The translations under genes and the position numbers were made by a program. The notes beneath the pieces were generated by a model. It made no database searches, was not told the DNA's origin, and worked only from the letters and a program-made list of their open reading frames with translations. Shown here in pieces: positions 1-8,532 of a stretch of DNA of 64,000 nucleotides (position 1 is the stretch's first letter; every line of letters starts with the position of its first letter). The stretch is taken from contig NZ_AP019007.1 in assembly GCF_009176645.1 (NCBI RefSeq), positions 744,001 through 808,000 on the forward strand, read 5' to 3'. Origin of the DNA: Enterobacter oligotrophicus. Its GTDB lineage: Bacteria > Pseudomonadota > Gammaproteobacteria > Enterobacterales > Enterobacteriaceae.

Positions 1-390
1 CAGCACCACATCTTCCGGACGGGTAATGCTAAGTAACGCGGCGATTTCATCGGCTGGCGGCACGCTGTCACCCTTAAAACCGATCTTCCAGCGCTTCACC
101 AGCGGCCCAATCGCCAGGTTAAATGCGCTCTCTTTGAACAGGCTTGCCGCTTTTGCGCAGCGGATCAGTTCAAACACCGGGCGGCTGACGGCAACCGGGT
201 GCTGACCGGCAGCATGGTTGATATCCATGACCTGCGAGTGGGCGCGATTGACGGTAAGCAGATCTTCATACTGCTTGATCAGGCGAAACACGCGGGAGGC
301 GAGCGCCTCGTCATGGGAAAAGAGTTTCAGGAGGATGGGAGAGCCCATCAGGACGGCGGAATAGCTGTAAACGCGATGATCAGAAGACAT
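1..390 (-). CDS. apbE: ApbE-family FAD:protein FMN transferase (partial, 3' end outside window)
   Basis: The first 130 residues are present, from an ATG at 390; the gene runs off the left edge. It starts MSSDHRVYSYSAVLMGSPI and continues with an LTVNRAHSQVMDINHAAG stretch, as in the N-terminal part of ApbE-type flavin transferases. These enzymes use FAD to attach FMN covalently to a Thr or Ser of FMN-binding domains. It lies 65 bases downstream of the fumarate reductase gene on the same strand, and that protein has the matching acceptor motif, so the natural substrate is very likely the neighbour. Here it should act in the cytoplasm, since the reductase lacks a signal peptide. The family call rests on N-terminal similarity and context; the metal-binding C-terminal part cannot be seen. 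Confidence 0.8.
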   Translation of the reverse strand, partial: MSSDHRVYSYSAVLMGSPILLKLFSHDEALASRVFRLIKQYEDLLTVNRAHSQVMDINHAAGQHPVAVSRPVFELIRCAKAASLFKESAFNLAIGPLVKRWKIGFKGDSVPPADEIAALLSITRPEDVVL

Positions 391-412
391 GGTGCAAGCT
401 CCCTGGTTGAAA

Positions 413-439
413 TGCCGGATACACGACGCGTATCCGGCA
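413..439. repeat. Intercistronic hairpin between fumarate reductase and apbE
   Basis: A perfect 10-bp inverted repeat, TGCCGGATAC/GTATCCGGCA, surrounds a 7-base loop. It has the GCCGGAT core typical of enterobacterial REP half-elements. No T-run follows on the minus strand, so it looks more like a REP or mRNA-stabilising element inside the operon than a terminator. Confidence 0.6.
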
Positions 440-455
440 AACCATAACGGCTGAC

Positions 456-3236
456 TTATGCTCTTTTCGCGCGCATCGCCGCCTGATGTCCGGCAAGCGT
501 ACCAAAAATAATGATGTCTGCCACTGCGTTACCGCCGATGCGGTTGCCACCGTGGATACCACCGACCACTTCACCGGCGGCAAACGCCCCTGGCAGCACG
601 TTGTGGTTATTATCCAGCACGCAGGTTTCGGTGTTGATGGTCACGCCACCCATAGTGTGATGAACGCCCGGCGCAATCTGAATGGCGTAGAAAGGCCCTT
701 CGTTGATCGGCGCACGCAGCGCGGTGGTACGGCCAAAGTCATCATCGTGCTGTTTTTCCACAAAACCGTTATAGCGTTCCAGCGTCGCCAGGAAGGTATG
801 GTGATCCATCCCCAGTGCTTCAGCCAGTGCTTTTGGTGAACTGGCGCTGGTGACAAAGCCTTTGGCAATGTACTCATCCGCCGCTTTATTTTTAGTACGA
901 ACATGCTCATCAAAGACGATGTAGGCATATTTCTCTGGCAGCGCGATGATTTGCGCGGACACTTTGTCGCGGGTCGACATTTCGTTGTAGAAACGGTTCC
1001 CCTGCTGATTCACCAGAATCGCCCCGCCACCGCGGATGGATTCAGAAATCAGGTACGACGTTTTCTGCTCGACGGTCGGGTGGATCTGAATTTCACCCAT
1101 ATCCACGGTGCCCGCCCCGATGCGTTCCAGCAGCGCGATGCCGCCACCGGTGGCCCCTTTGTGGTTGGTGGTAACGAACCCTGCCAGATCGGGACGGTAT
1201 TTCACCACCATCTGGCTGTTAGCGCTGAAGCCCCCCGTCGCCACAATCACACTTTTGGTTGCCACCGTGATGGCTTCATTCTCTTCGGTGGTCAGACGCA
1301 CGCCGGTCACTTCACCGTTTTCAAAAATAATATCGCTGACCGAGGTATCAAGCATCACGTCGATGTTACGTTTGTTAACGTTACGTACCAGGCCGCTGAT
1401 CAGATAGCCACCGACTGCAGAGCCGTCTTTCGGGCGGTGAGTACGGTCGATGCTCATCCCGCCGGTAGTGGTGATGTCGTTCAGCATGATACCGCGCGTT
1501 GCCAGCCACTCGATGGCCTCTGGCGCATTCTCCACGAAGCGGCGCAGCAGTTCCGGGTTGTTCTTGTTTCCGCCGCCTTGCAGCGTTTCCTGATAGAACA
1601 ACTCTTTGCTGTCCTGAATGCCTTTCACACGCTGGAAGCGAGTCTCTGCCGCGTTCATCCCGGCAGATGCTTTGATAGTGTTGCCGCCGATGGTCGGCAT
1701 TTTCTCGACAATCAGTACGCTCGCACCTTCATCGTGCGCCTGAATCGCTGCCGCCAGACCGGCCCCGCCGCTACCGACCACCACCACGTCCACGCTTTTG
1801 GTTTCGTTCGGGTCAACGCCCTCTTCCGCCGCCAGCGCTTTGCTGGATTTCAGCATGGCTTTTGATACCGCTTTTTTCACCGCTTCGCTCTGGCTGGTTG
1901 CGCCGGTGATGGCATCCACATGCGGCGTATTCGCATCCAGAATGCGGGTACGGATCTCTTCAAAGCTGGTAACGAACTCAACGTCTTCGCTCGGGCCAGA
2001 GGCCAGTTCGATATCGGCAATGCGGTCCGTGTCCAGGCTGACGTTAATCACCAGTTCGTTTGCGTCGTCCTGCACTTTCTCAACGAACATGCCTGGTTTG
2101 AATTTTGACTCTCCCATGCTCATGTCGCGGATCATCGCCTCCACCAGCGAGAAGCGCCACAGCGGTTCAGGAATGTTCAGTTCTTCGCGTTTGGTGCTGT
2201 CCATAAACAGCTCCAGGTTTTCACCGGCTGCAATACGGTCGGTCCAGTCTGGGTAGGCGATGGTGGCACGACCCACGGCGATCAGGTCGTAACCATGATC
2301 CAGCGCTTCATTCACATCGGCTGCATTCACCACGCCGCCCACGCCCATCACCGGAACCTGTGCCAGCGTTTCAGAACGCATTGCGCAGTATTTTTCGATA
2401 AGCGGAGTGGGATCTTGCGTGTCGACAATGGAAGGGCGCAGGGTGGCACCGACGGAGAAGTGCAGATAATCGACGCCACGCGCCGCCAGTTTTTCCAGCA
2501 GGTACATGGTGTCTTCAAAGCGAATGCCGGGAACTTCCAGCTCCTCAGGGGAGAAACGGTAGCCAATAATAAAGGCATCATCGGCGTACTGGCGCACCAT
2601 TTTGTGGGTGATGTCCAGCACCGCCAGCGGGAACTTCGCACGGTTGTCGCGACTGCCGCCCCACTCGTCGTCGCGCTGGTTTGAGTTTGGCGAGTAAAAC
2701 TGCTGGATCAGATAGGTGTTTGCCCCGTGGATTTCCACACCGTCGAAACCGGCCTGAATGGCACGACGCACCGCTTCACCAAACTTACCGATCATGCCCT
2801 CCACTTCTGCCGTGGTCAGGGCCACCGGCGTCGCAGCACCGTCACGCGGCGCGGCAACGGCGCTTGGGCCAACCGGCGTGCGGCCACCGATAAGTTTAGG
2901 ATCAACCATTCGGCCGCCGTGGTAAATCTGCAGAAGGGCTTTTGAGCCGTTGGATTTAATAGCCTCGGCAATTTTCGCCAGCCCGGCGATTTTCTCGTCG
3001 CTATCGATACCAATCGCCCCCGGAAACGCGAGGCCGAGATCGTCCACAAAGCAGCACTCCACAATAATGGTGCCAATGCTGCCCGAACGCGCGCGATAGT
3101 ACTCCACCAGCTCGCTGGTGACTGTGCCATCGTAATAGCCCGTACAGGTTGTCATGGGGGCCATTAACAAACGGTTTTTTAGTTCAGTGCCATTCGGTAA
3201 TGTGAAAGGGCTTAGAATACGTTCGTTAGTGCTCAT
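456..3236 (-). CDS. NADH-dependent soluble fumarate reductase (OYE-like / FMN_bind / FAD_binding_2 fusion)
   Basis: A 926-residue protein with three flavin domains. Residues about 1-370 are an Old Yellow Enzyme-like NADH:flavin oxidoreductase domain with the IHGAN segment. About 385-465 is an FMN_bind domain whose DAITGAT (about 440-446) fits the ApbE flavinylation motif, with the final Thr as acceptor. About 480-926 is a fumarate reductase/flavocytochrome c type domain with GSGGAGLAAA near 487. The later segments QIHPT, GNRFYNE, HHTMGG and GGNRIGGNA carry the two His and two Arg expected at the fumarate site. There is no signal peptide, so it should be cytoplasmic. The same arrangement is known from the Klebsiella pneumoniae NADH:fumarate reductase. 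The start is ATG with GGAG upstream. It is followed by apbE and divergent from the transporter. Confidence 0.9.
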   Translation of the reverse strand: MSTNERILSPFTLPNGTELKNRLLMAPMTTCTGYYDGTVTSELVEYYRARSGSIGTIIVECCFVDDLGLAFPGAIGIDSDEKIAGLAKIAEAIKSNGSKALLQIYHGGRMVDPKLIGGRTPVGPSAVAAPRDGAATPVALTTAEVEGMIGKFGEAVRRAIQAGFDGVEIHGANTYLIQQFYSPNSNQRDDEWGGSRDNRAKFPLAVLDITHKMVRQYADDAFIIGYRFSPEELEVPGIRFEDTMYLLEKLAARGVDYLHFSVGATLRPSIVDTQDPTPLIEKYCAMRSETLAQVPVMGVGGVVNAADVNEALDHGYDLIAVGRATIAYPDWTDRIAAGENLELFMDSTKREELNIPEPLWRFSLVEAMIRDMSMGESKFKPGMFVEKVQDDANELVINVSLDTDRIADIELASGPSEDVEFVTSFEEIRTRILDANTPHVDAITGATSQSEAVKKAVSKAMLKSSKALAAEEGVDPNETKSVDVVVVGSGGAGLAAAIQAHDEGASVLIVEKMPTIGGNTIKASAGMNAAETRFQRVKGIQDSKELFYQETLQGGGNKNNPELLRRFVENAPEAIEWLATRGIMLNDITTTGGMSIDRTHRPKDGSAVGGYLISGLVRNVNKRNIDVMLDTSVSDIIFENGEVTGVRLTTEENEAITVATKSVIVATGGFSANSQMVVKYRPDLAGFVTTNHKGATGGGIALLERIGAGTVDMGEIQIHPTVEQKTSYLISESIRGGGAILVNQQGNRFYNEMSTRDKVSAQIIALPEKYAYIVFDEHVRTKNKAADEYIAKGFVTSASSPKALAEALGMDHHTFLATLERYNGFVEKQHDDDFGRTTALRAPINEGPFYAIQIAPGVHHTMGGVTINTETCVLDNNHNVLPGAFAAGEVVGGIHGGNRIGGNAVADIIIFGTLAGHQAAMRAKRA

Positions 3237-3525
3237 AATAGAAACTCCAAACTTTAAAATTAAGAATTCGTTATCGGGCTCAGTTTTATTTCTTTTTTTT
3301 ATGCCGATGTCATGATAGTAATATAATGATTTTTTTAGTTTCCAAAGATATTACGTTAGTTAAAAAACTATTTAATCCCTGCGATAACATTAATAACACA
3401 TTGGTGTTAGCAACATAGATTGCATCATTCACAACAATTTAAAATTCGTTAAAATTTTGAAGGTAAGACCAATTACAACAAGACAAATAAACACGATAAA
3501 TATCAATAATATAGCAAGAAACCAA

Positions 3526-3552
3526 TTTTATCATGTTATCACAATGATAAAA
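3526..3552. promoter_or_regulatory. Inverted repeat, possible operator
   Basis: The arms TTTTATCAT and ATGATAAAA match over 9 bases around a 9-base spacer (GTTATCACA). The symmetry and AT-richness suggest a dimer-binding operator. Regulators of the DcuR/DpiA type that control C4-dicarboxylate and citrate genes bind AT-rich sites, but no specific assignment is possible from the sequence. Confidence 0.4.
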
Positions 3553-3636
3553 AACAAAGTCGAAAACATCTAATACCCACATACATCCGAGTGGTTATTT
3601 GAAAACGAATAAAAATACACCTCAGATTCTATTTAT

Positions 3637-3650
3637 TTGATCGCGATCAA
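3637..3650. promoter_or_regulatory. FNR box
   Basis: TTGATCGCGATCAA is a perfect match to the FNR consensus TTGAT-N4-ATCAA. Its centre is at 3643.5. A -10-like AATATATA lies at 3673-3680, so a start near 3685 would put the site at about -41.5, the class II activation position, for the rightward transporter promoter. This predicts anaerobic induction. The effect on the leftward reductase gene, 400 bases away, is unclear. Confidence 0.8.
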
Positions 3651-3845
3651 CAGATCTGGTCTCCGAAGGCGCAATATATAAACATCATATTTTTTAATTT
3701 AGCGCATATAAAAATGCGTCAAACACTATTTACTGAAATAACAAAACCGCACGTTTAATAACTAAAAAAAGCAAAGCAACTAAATAAAGCGGATTTGTCA
3801 TTTCACCGTACGAACGAATTTTTGACAACTTAAGACGTGAAAACT

Positions 3846-5354
3846 ATGACCACAAAAACTGCTGTAACGCCTCCTGCGGCGAGTAAAGCATCAGACGGAA
3901 ATGCAAAACGCCTGCTAATGATGGCGCTGCCGATTATCGTCGCCGTGCTGCTGCTGTTTGTTCCCGTTCCTGAAGGGCTGCCGCCTTATGCGTGGCATTA
4001 CTTCGCCATCTTTGTCGGCGTGATCGTCGGGTTGATCTTCGAGCCGCTGCCGGGTGCCGTCATTGGCCTGACCGGCGTGGTGGCGATTGCCCTGTGCAGC
4101 CAGTGGGTGCTGTTCAGCCCGGAGCAACTGGCCGACCCGAAATTCAAGCTGGCAGGAGCCTCCTTTAAATGGGCTGTCGGTGGCTTTGGCAACTCGACTG
4201 TGTGGTTGATTTTCGGAGCCTTTATGTTCGCCGCAGGCTACGATAAAACCCGCTTCGGCCGCCGTCTGGCGCTGATTCTGGTGAAATATCTGGGCCGTCG
4301 CAGCCTGACGCTCGGTTACGCCATCACCTTCGCGGACCTGCTGCTGGCACCGTTTACCCCATCCAACACTGCACGCAGCGGCGGGACCATCTACCCGATT
4401 ATCGCTAACCTGCCGCCGCTGTACGGTTCAAAACCGAACGATCCTAGCGCGCGTAAAATTGGTTCGTACCTGATGTGGGTGGCGATCACCGCAGCCTGTA
4501 TCACCAGCTCGATGTTCCTCTCTGCTCTCGCGCCTAACCTGCTGGCCCTGGCGCTGGTGAAAAGCACCGTAGGGATTAACATCTCCTGGGGCACCTGGTT
4601 TATCGCCTTCCTGCCGCTCGGTGTGCTGTTGATTCTGACCATGCCGCTGCTGGCGTACTGGTTCTATCCACCCGAAGTGAAAGTGAACGACGAAGTACCG
4701 CTGTGGGCAAGCCGTGAACTGGAGAAACTGGGCAAACTGTCCCGTAACGAAATCCTTCTGCTGGTCTTCGTCTGCTGTGCCCTGCTGATGTGGATCTTCG
4801 CGGCCGCGTGGATTGAACCCGCGATGGCGGCCCTGTTGATCGTCGGCCTGATGCTGTGGACCGGCGTGCTGGAGTGGAACGACATCACCAGTAACAAAGC
4901 GGCATGGAACACCTTCGTCTGGTTCGCAACGCTGGTTGCGCTGGCAGACGGCCTCTCCTCCACCGGCTTCATCGGCTGGCTGGGTAAAGAGGGGGGCATG
5001 CTGATGAGCGGTATCTCTCCGGGTGTCGCCACCATTGTGTTGCTGCTGGCGTTTTATCTGCTGCACTATCTGTTTGCCAGCACCACCGCGCACACCACGG
5101 CGCTGCTGCCCGCGATGCTGACCATCGCCTCCACCATTCCGGGCATGAATATGGAAGTATTCGTCCTGCTGATGGTGACGTCGCTAGGTATCATGGGGAT
5201 CATCACGCCTTACGGTACTGGCCCAAGCCCGATTTACTACGGTAGCGGTTATCTGCCAACCAAAGACTACTGGCGTCTGGGCACCATCTTCGGTGCCATC
5301 TTCCTGGCGGCCCTGCTGCTGATTGGTTATCCGTGGATGTCCATGATGTTCTGA
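3846..5354 (+). CDS. DASS/CitT-family dicarboxylate (tartrate/citrate:succinate) antiporter
   Basis: About 502 residues with many hydrophobic helices and the divalent anion:sodium symporter (DASS) motifs: PFTPSNTARSGGT (SNT motif) near residue 175, FASTTAHTT near 420 and TPYGTGPSPIYYG near 463. Length and motifs fit the CitT/TtdT branch, which exchanges an incoming tricarboxylate or dicarboxylate for succinate in the inner membrane. Sitting between a fumarase and a fumarate reductase, it probably brings in malate, fumarate, tartrate or citrate and exports succinate. The exact substrate cannot be read off. ATG 3846 is chosen; a GTG at 3837 in frame would add three residues, and neither has a strong ribosome site. 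An FNR-type promoter lies upstream. Confidence 0.85.
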   Translation: MTTKTAVTPPAASKASDGNAKRLLMMALPIIVAVLLLFVPVPEGLPPYAWHYFAIFVGVIVGLIFEPLPGAVIGLTGVVAIALCSQWVLFSPEQLADPKFKLAGASFKWAVGGFGNSTVWLIFGAFMFAAGYDKTRFGRRLALILVKYLGRRSLTLGYAITFADLLLAPFTPSNTARSGGTIYPIIANLPPLYGSKPNDPSARKIGSYLMWVAITAACITSSMFLSALAPNLLALALVKSTVGINISWGTWFIAFLPLGVLLILTMPLLAYWFYPPEVKVNDEVPLWASRELEKLGKLSRNEILLLVFVCCALLMWIFAAAWIEPAMAALLIVGLMLWTGVLEWNDITSNKAAWNTFVWFATLVALADGLSSTGFIGWLGKEGGMLMSGISPGVATIVLLLAFYLLHYLFASTTAHTTALLPAMLTIASTIPGMNMEVFVLLMVTSLGIMGIITPYGTGPSPIYYGSGYLPTKDYWRLGTIFGAIFLAALLLIGYPWMSMMF

Positions 5355-5360
5355 TTTCTG

Positions 5361-5395
5361 ACCGCCGGGGTAACCCTCCGGCGGTTTTATTTTTG
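5361..5395 (+). terminator. Intrinsic terminator between transporter and fumarase
   Basis: ACCGCCGG and CCGGCGGT form an 8-bp GC-rich stem with a 9-base loop, followed by TTTATTTTT. It ends just before the fumarase ribosome site at 5397-5400. It should reduce but perhaps not abolish read-through into the fumarase gene. Confidence 0.8.
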
Positions 5396-5406
5396 TGGAG
5401 CAAGCT

Positions 5407-7056
5407 ATGTCAAACAAACCCTTTTACTACCAGAACCCCTTCCCTCTCGCACACGATGACACCGAATACTACCTGCTGACCAAAGAACACGTCTCCGTTG
5501 CGGAATTCGACGGTCAGGAAGTGCTGAAAGTGGAGCCGGAAGCCCTGACCCTGCTGGCACAGCAGGCCTTCCACGACGCCGCATTTATGCTGCGTCCTTC
5601 GCATCAGAAACAGGTTGCCGCCATTCTTAACGACCCGGAAGCCAGCGAAAACGACAAATACGTCGCCCTGCAGTTCCTGCGTAACTCTGACATTGCGGCG
5701 AAAGGCGTGCTGCCAACCTGTCAGGATACCGGCACGGCGATCATCATGGGTAAAAAAGGCCAGCGCGTCTGGACCGGCGGCGGTGACGAAGCGGCGCTGA
5801 GCCAGGGCGTGTATAACACTTACATCGAAGATAACCTGCGCTACTCCCAGAATGCGGCGCTGGACATGTATAAAGAGGTGAACACCGGCACCAACCTGCC
5901 TGCACAGATTGACCTCTACAGCGTCGACGGCGACGAGTATAAATTCCTGTGCATGGCCAAAGGCGGTGGGTCTGCCAACAAAACCTACCTCTATCAGGAA
6001 ACCAAAGCGCTGATCACCCCGGCGAAGCTGAAAAACTACCTGGTTGAGAAGATGCGCACGCTAGGCACCGCAGCCTGCCCGCCGTACCATATTGCGTTTG
6101 TCATCGGCGGCACCTCTGCGGAAGCCACGCTGAAAACCGTCAAGCTCGCCTCGACGCGCTACTACGATGCTTTGCCAACCGAAGGCAACGAACACGGCCA
6201 GGCATTCCGCGATGTCCAGCTTGAGCAGGAACTGCTTCAGGAAGCACAAAACCTCGGCCTCGGCGCGCAGTTTGGCGGCAAATACTTCGCCCACGATATC
6301 CGCGTGATCCGCCTGCCGCGCCACGGTGCCTCCTGCCCGATCGGCATGGGTGTCTCCTGCTCGGCTGACCGCAACATCAAAGCAAAAATTAACCGTGACG
6401 GTATCTGGATCGAAAAGCTGGAACACAACCCAGGCCAGTATATTCCTGAAACCCTGCGTCAACAGGGCGAAGGCGACGTGGTCAGTATTAATCTCGATAA
6501 ACCGATGAGTGAGATCCTGGCGCAGCTTTCTGCCCATCCGGTTTCTACCCGTCTGTCACTGAACGGCACCATCATCGTGGCGCGCGACATTGCGCATGCG
6601 AAGCTGAAAGAGCTGCTTGATAACGGCGAAGCGCTGCCGCAGTACGTAAAAGATCATCCGATCTATTACGCGGGCCCGGCCAAAACGCCAGAAGGTTATG
6701 CCTCCGGTTCGTTAGGCCCAACCACCGCGGGCCGTATGGACTCGTATGTGGACTTACTGCAATCCCACGGCGCGAGCATGATCATGCTGGCAAAAGGCAA
6801 CCGCAGCCAGCAGGTAACGGACGCCTGTCACAAACACGGTGGTTTCTACCTCGGCAGCATCGGTGGCCCGGCGGCGGTGCTGGCGCAAAACAGCATTAAG
6901 AGCCTGGAGTGCGTGGCGTATCCTGAGCTGGGTATGGAAGCCATCTGGAAAATTGAGGTGGAAAACTTCCCGGCGTTTATCCTGGTGGATGACAAAGGCA
7001 ACGACTTTTTCCAGCAGATCCAGAATAAACAGTGCAACGGATGTTCACAGCGCTGA
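5407..7056 (+). CDS. fumB: Class I fumarate hydratase (FumA/FumB type)
   Basis: 549 residues, very close to E. coli FumA and FumB (548) from MSNKPF to the C-terminus. The iron-sulfur cluster cysteines are present in PTCQDTGTA (about 105), GASCPIGMG (about 310) and further on. The enzyme interconverts malate and fumarate with an oxygen-sensitive 4Fe-4S cluster. ATG 5407 is chosen because GGAG sits 6 bases upstream; an in-frame GTG at 5395 lies before that site. The position behind a dicarboxylate transporter and opposite a fumarate reductase points to the anaerobic, FumB-like role. The gene symbol is based on context, since FumA and FumB cannot be separated by eye. Confidence 0.9.
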   Translation: MSNKPFYYQNPFPLAHDDTEYYLLTKEHVSVAEFDGQEVLKVEPEALTLLAQQAFHDAAFMLRPSHQKQVAAILNDPEASENDKYVALQFLRNSDIAAKGVLPTCQDTGTAIIMGKKGQRVWTGGGDEAALSQGVYNTYIEDNLRYSQNAALDMYKEVNTGTNLPAQIDLYSVDGDEYKFLCMAKGGGSANKTYLYQETKALITPAKLKNYLVEKMRTLGTAACPPYHIAFVIGGTSAEATLKTVKLASTRYYDALPTEGNEHGQAFRDVQLEQELLQEAQNLGLGAQFGGKYFAHDIRVIRLPRHGASCPIGMGVSCSADRNIKAKINRDGIWIEKLEHNPGQYIPETLRQQGEGDVVSINLDKPMSEILAQLSAHPVSTRLSLNGTIIVARDIAHAKLKELLDNGEALPQYVKDHPIYYAGPAKTPEGYASGSLGPTTAGRMDSYVDLLQSHGASMIMLAKGNRSQQVTDACHKHGGFYLGSIGGPAAVLAQNSIKSLECVAYPELGMEAIWKIEVENFPAFILVDDKGNDFFQQIQNKQCNGCSQR

Positions 7057-7475
7057 GGTTTTCCACTGGTTGGCTGAAGATGAATGCGGCAAACCGTGAT
7101 CCTGCAGGAAAAGATTCTCTGCACGTTTAGCGCGATAGCGAGAGAGTTGCGTTAGCCGCGAATATGGCCATGGATGGCTCACTGCTCAATATTCGGATCT
7201 GAACTTTCTTAATGCATTGCCCATTAATCTGATTAACACTGACAAGACAGAGAGTTGGTGTAAAGCCAGCAATGCTGAATGATTTCTCTACAGCGGTTAC
7301 AAAGCAAGCTACGACTTACTTCACAAAATGAATGACATAGTGGCAAAGCACTACCTTGAGACAGAAGCGAAGTGGTAACGTGTGTGGCGAGGGTTGCTAT
7401 CATGCCGGGTTGTTTGGCATGTTAACAGACCTGACCTTTCAATTTTGTTCAAGTGACGAGTTTGCGAGCAAAGCG
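7057..7475. other. Intergenic stretch, no recognised gene
   Basis: About 420 bases between fumarase and mtfA. Only short open frames without family features were seen. There is no clear terminator for the fumarase gene and no repeat I can name. The mtfA promoter presumably lies in the last 150 bases. Confidence 0.5.
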
Positions 7476-8273
7476 ATGATTAAGTGGCCCTGGAAATCGA
7501 ATGATACTGGTCGAAATATGGCACTGCCCTGGGATGAGGCGCTGGCGATTCCTGTGCTGGCTAATCTCCAGCCGGAAGAACAGTCAAAGCTGATTCAGCT
7601 GGCCGATCGTTTTTTGCAGCAAAAACGGCTGGTTCCTCTTCAGGGCTTCGAACTGGAAGCGTTAAAAAGCACGCGTATCGCCCTGCTCTTCTGTTTACCG
7701 GTACTGGAACTCGGTATCGAGTGGCTGGATGGCTTCCACGAAGTGCTCATTTACCCGGCTCCGTTCATCGTGGACGACGAATGGGAAGATGATATTGGTC
7801 TTGTGCATAATCAGCGTGTTGTTCAGTCCGGGCAAAGCTGGCAGCAAGGGCCGATCATCCTGAACTGGCTGGATATTCAGGATTCATTCGATGCATCCGG
7901 CTTCAACCTGATTATCCATGAAGTGGCACACAAACTGGACACCCGCAATGGCGATCGTGCCAGCGGTGTGCCGCTCATTCCGCTACGTGAAGTGGCTGGC
8001 TGGGAGCATGACCTGCATGCAGCAATGGACAATATCCAGGATGAGATCGATCTCGTCGGTGAAAGCGCCGCCAGCATTGATGCCTATGCCGCAAGCGACC
8101 CGGCGGAATGTTTTGCCGTGCTGTCTGAGTATTTCTTCAGCGCCCCGGAACTTTTCGCTCCTCGTTTCCCGGCACTGTGGCAACGTTTTTGCCATTTCTA
8201 TCAGCAAGATCCGCTTCAGCGTTTACGTAAAAATGATGCCCTCGGCGGTAATATAGCCACTCAGGTACACTAA
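7476..8273 (+). CDS. mtfA: MtfA, Mlc-titrating zinc metallopeptidase
   Basis: 265 residues, the same length as E. coli MtfA (YeeI). The gluzincin-type motif HEVAH lies at 148-152, with downstream acidic residues in the [18 protein letters not shown] segment supplying a third metal ligand. MtfA binds and sequesters the repressor Mlc, raising ptsG expression, and has aminopeptidase activity; it is cytoplasmic. The start is ATG 7476, giving MIKWPWKS as in the family; an open frame reaches 40 codons further upstream but is not conserved-looking. The gene stands alone ahead of a tRNA-Asn, as in E. coli. Confidence 0.95.
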   Translation: MIKWPWKSNDTGRNMALPWDEALAIPVLANLQPEEQSKLIQLADRFLQQKRLVPLQGFELEALKSTRIALLFCLPVLELGIEWLDGFHEVLIYPAPFIVDDEWEDDIGLVHNQRVVQSGQSWQQGPIILNWLDIQDSFDASGFNLIIHEVAHKLDTRNGDRASGVPLIPLREVAGWEHDLHAAMDNIQDEIDLVGESAASIDAYAASDPAECFAVLSEYFFSAPELFAPRFPALWQRFCHFYQQDPLQRLRKNDALGGNIATQVH

Positions 8274-8373
8274 AACAGCAGTTTGCATCTTAATTAACCA
8301 GTTGAATCAGCGAGTTAATTTTAGTGTTGACACACATTAGCGAGGCCATTAACATGCGCCTCGTTCACACGAT

Positions 8374-8449
8374 TCCTCTGTAGTTCAGTCGGTAGAACGG
8401 CGGACTGTTAATCCGTATGTCACTGGTTCGAGTCCAGTCAGAGGAGCCA
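8374..8449 (+). tRNA. asnT: tRNA-Asn (GUU), copy 1
   Basis: A 76-base tRNA with encoded CCA, anticodon GTT, a TTCGAGTCC T-arm and a 7-bp acceptor stem TCCTCTG/CAGAGGA. The promoter is clear: TTGACA at 8327-8332, 17 bases, then TAACAT at 8350-8355, with a GC-rich stretch after it as in stringently controlled stable RNA promoters. Four copies of this tRNA occur in the window, identical by eye. The symbol follows E. coli order next to mtfA. Confidence 0.98.
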
Positions 8450-8456
8450 AATTTGA

Positions 8457-8484
8457 AAAGCCTGCTTTCAAAGCAGGCTTTTTG
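8457..8484 (+). terminator. Terminator of tRNA-Asn copy 1
   Basis: AAGCCTGCTTT and AAAGCAGGCTT pair as a stem followed by TTTTTGCTTTT. The same hairpin follows copies 3 and 4 and also the island's right border. Confidence 0.9.
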
Positions 8485-8532
8485 CTTTTGGTGAATAACC
8501 CGGTCAGCAGCGCCATCGGGCTTCAGCCGTGT

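Larger units (their letters stand above)
3237..3836. promoter_or_regulatory. Divergent AT-rich control region of the fumarate module
   Basis: About 600 bases separate the reductase and transporter genes. The stretch is strongly AT-rich and has no credible coding sequence. It holds the FNR box at 3637-3650 and an inverted repeat at 3526-3552, both listed separately. The length and the two sites suggest control by oxygen and by at least one other regulator. Confidence 0.75.

Noticed and set aside
903..1865. A 320-codon open frame opposite the fumarate reductase
   Set aside because: Antisense mirror of a well-supported gene; composition is low-complexity His/Arg/Asp without family features.
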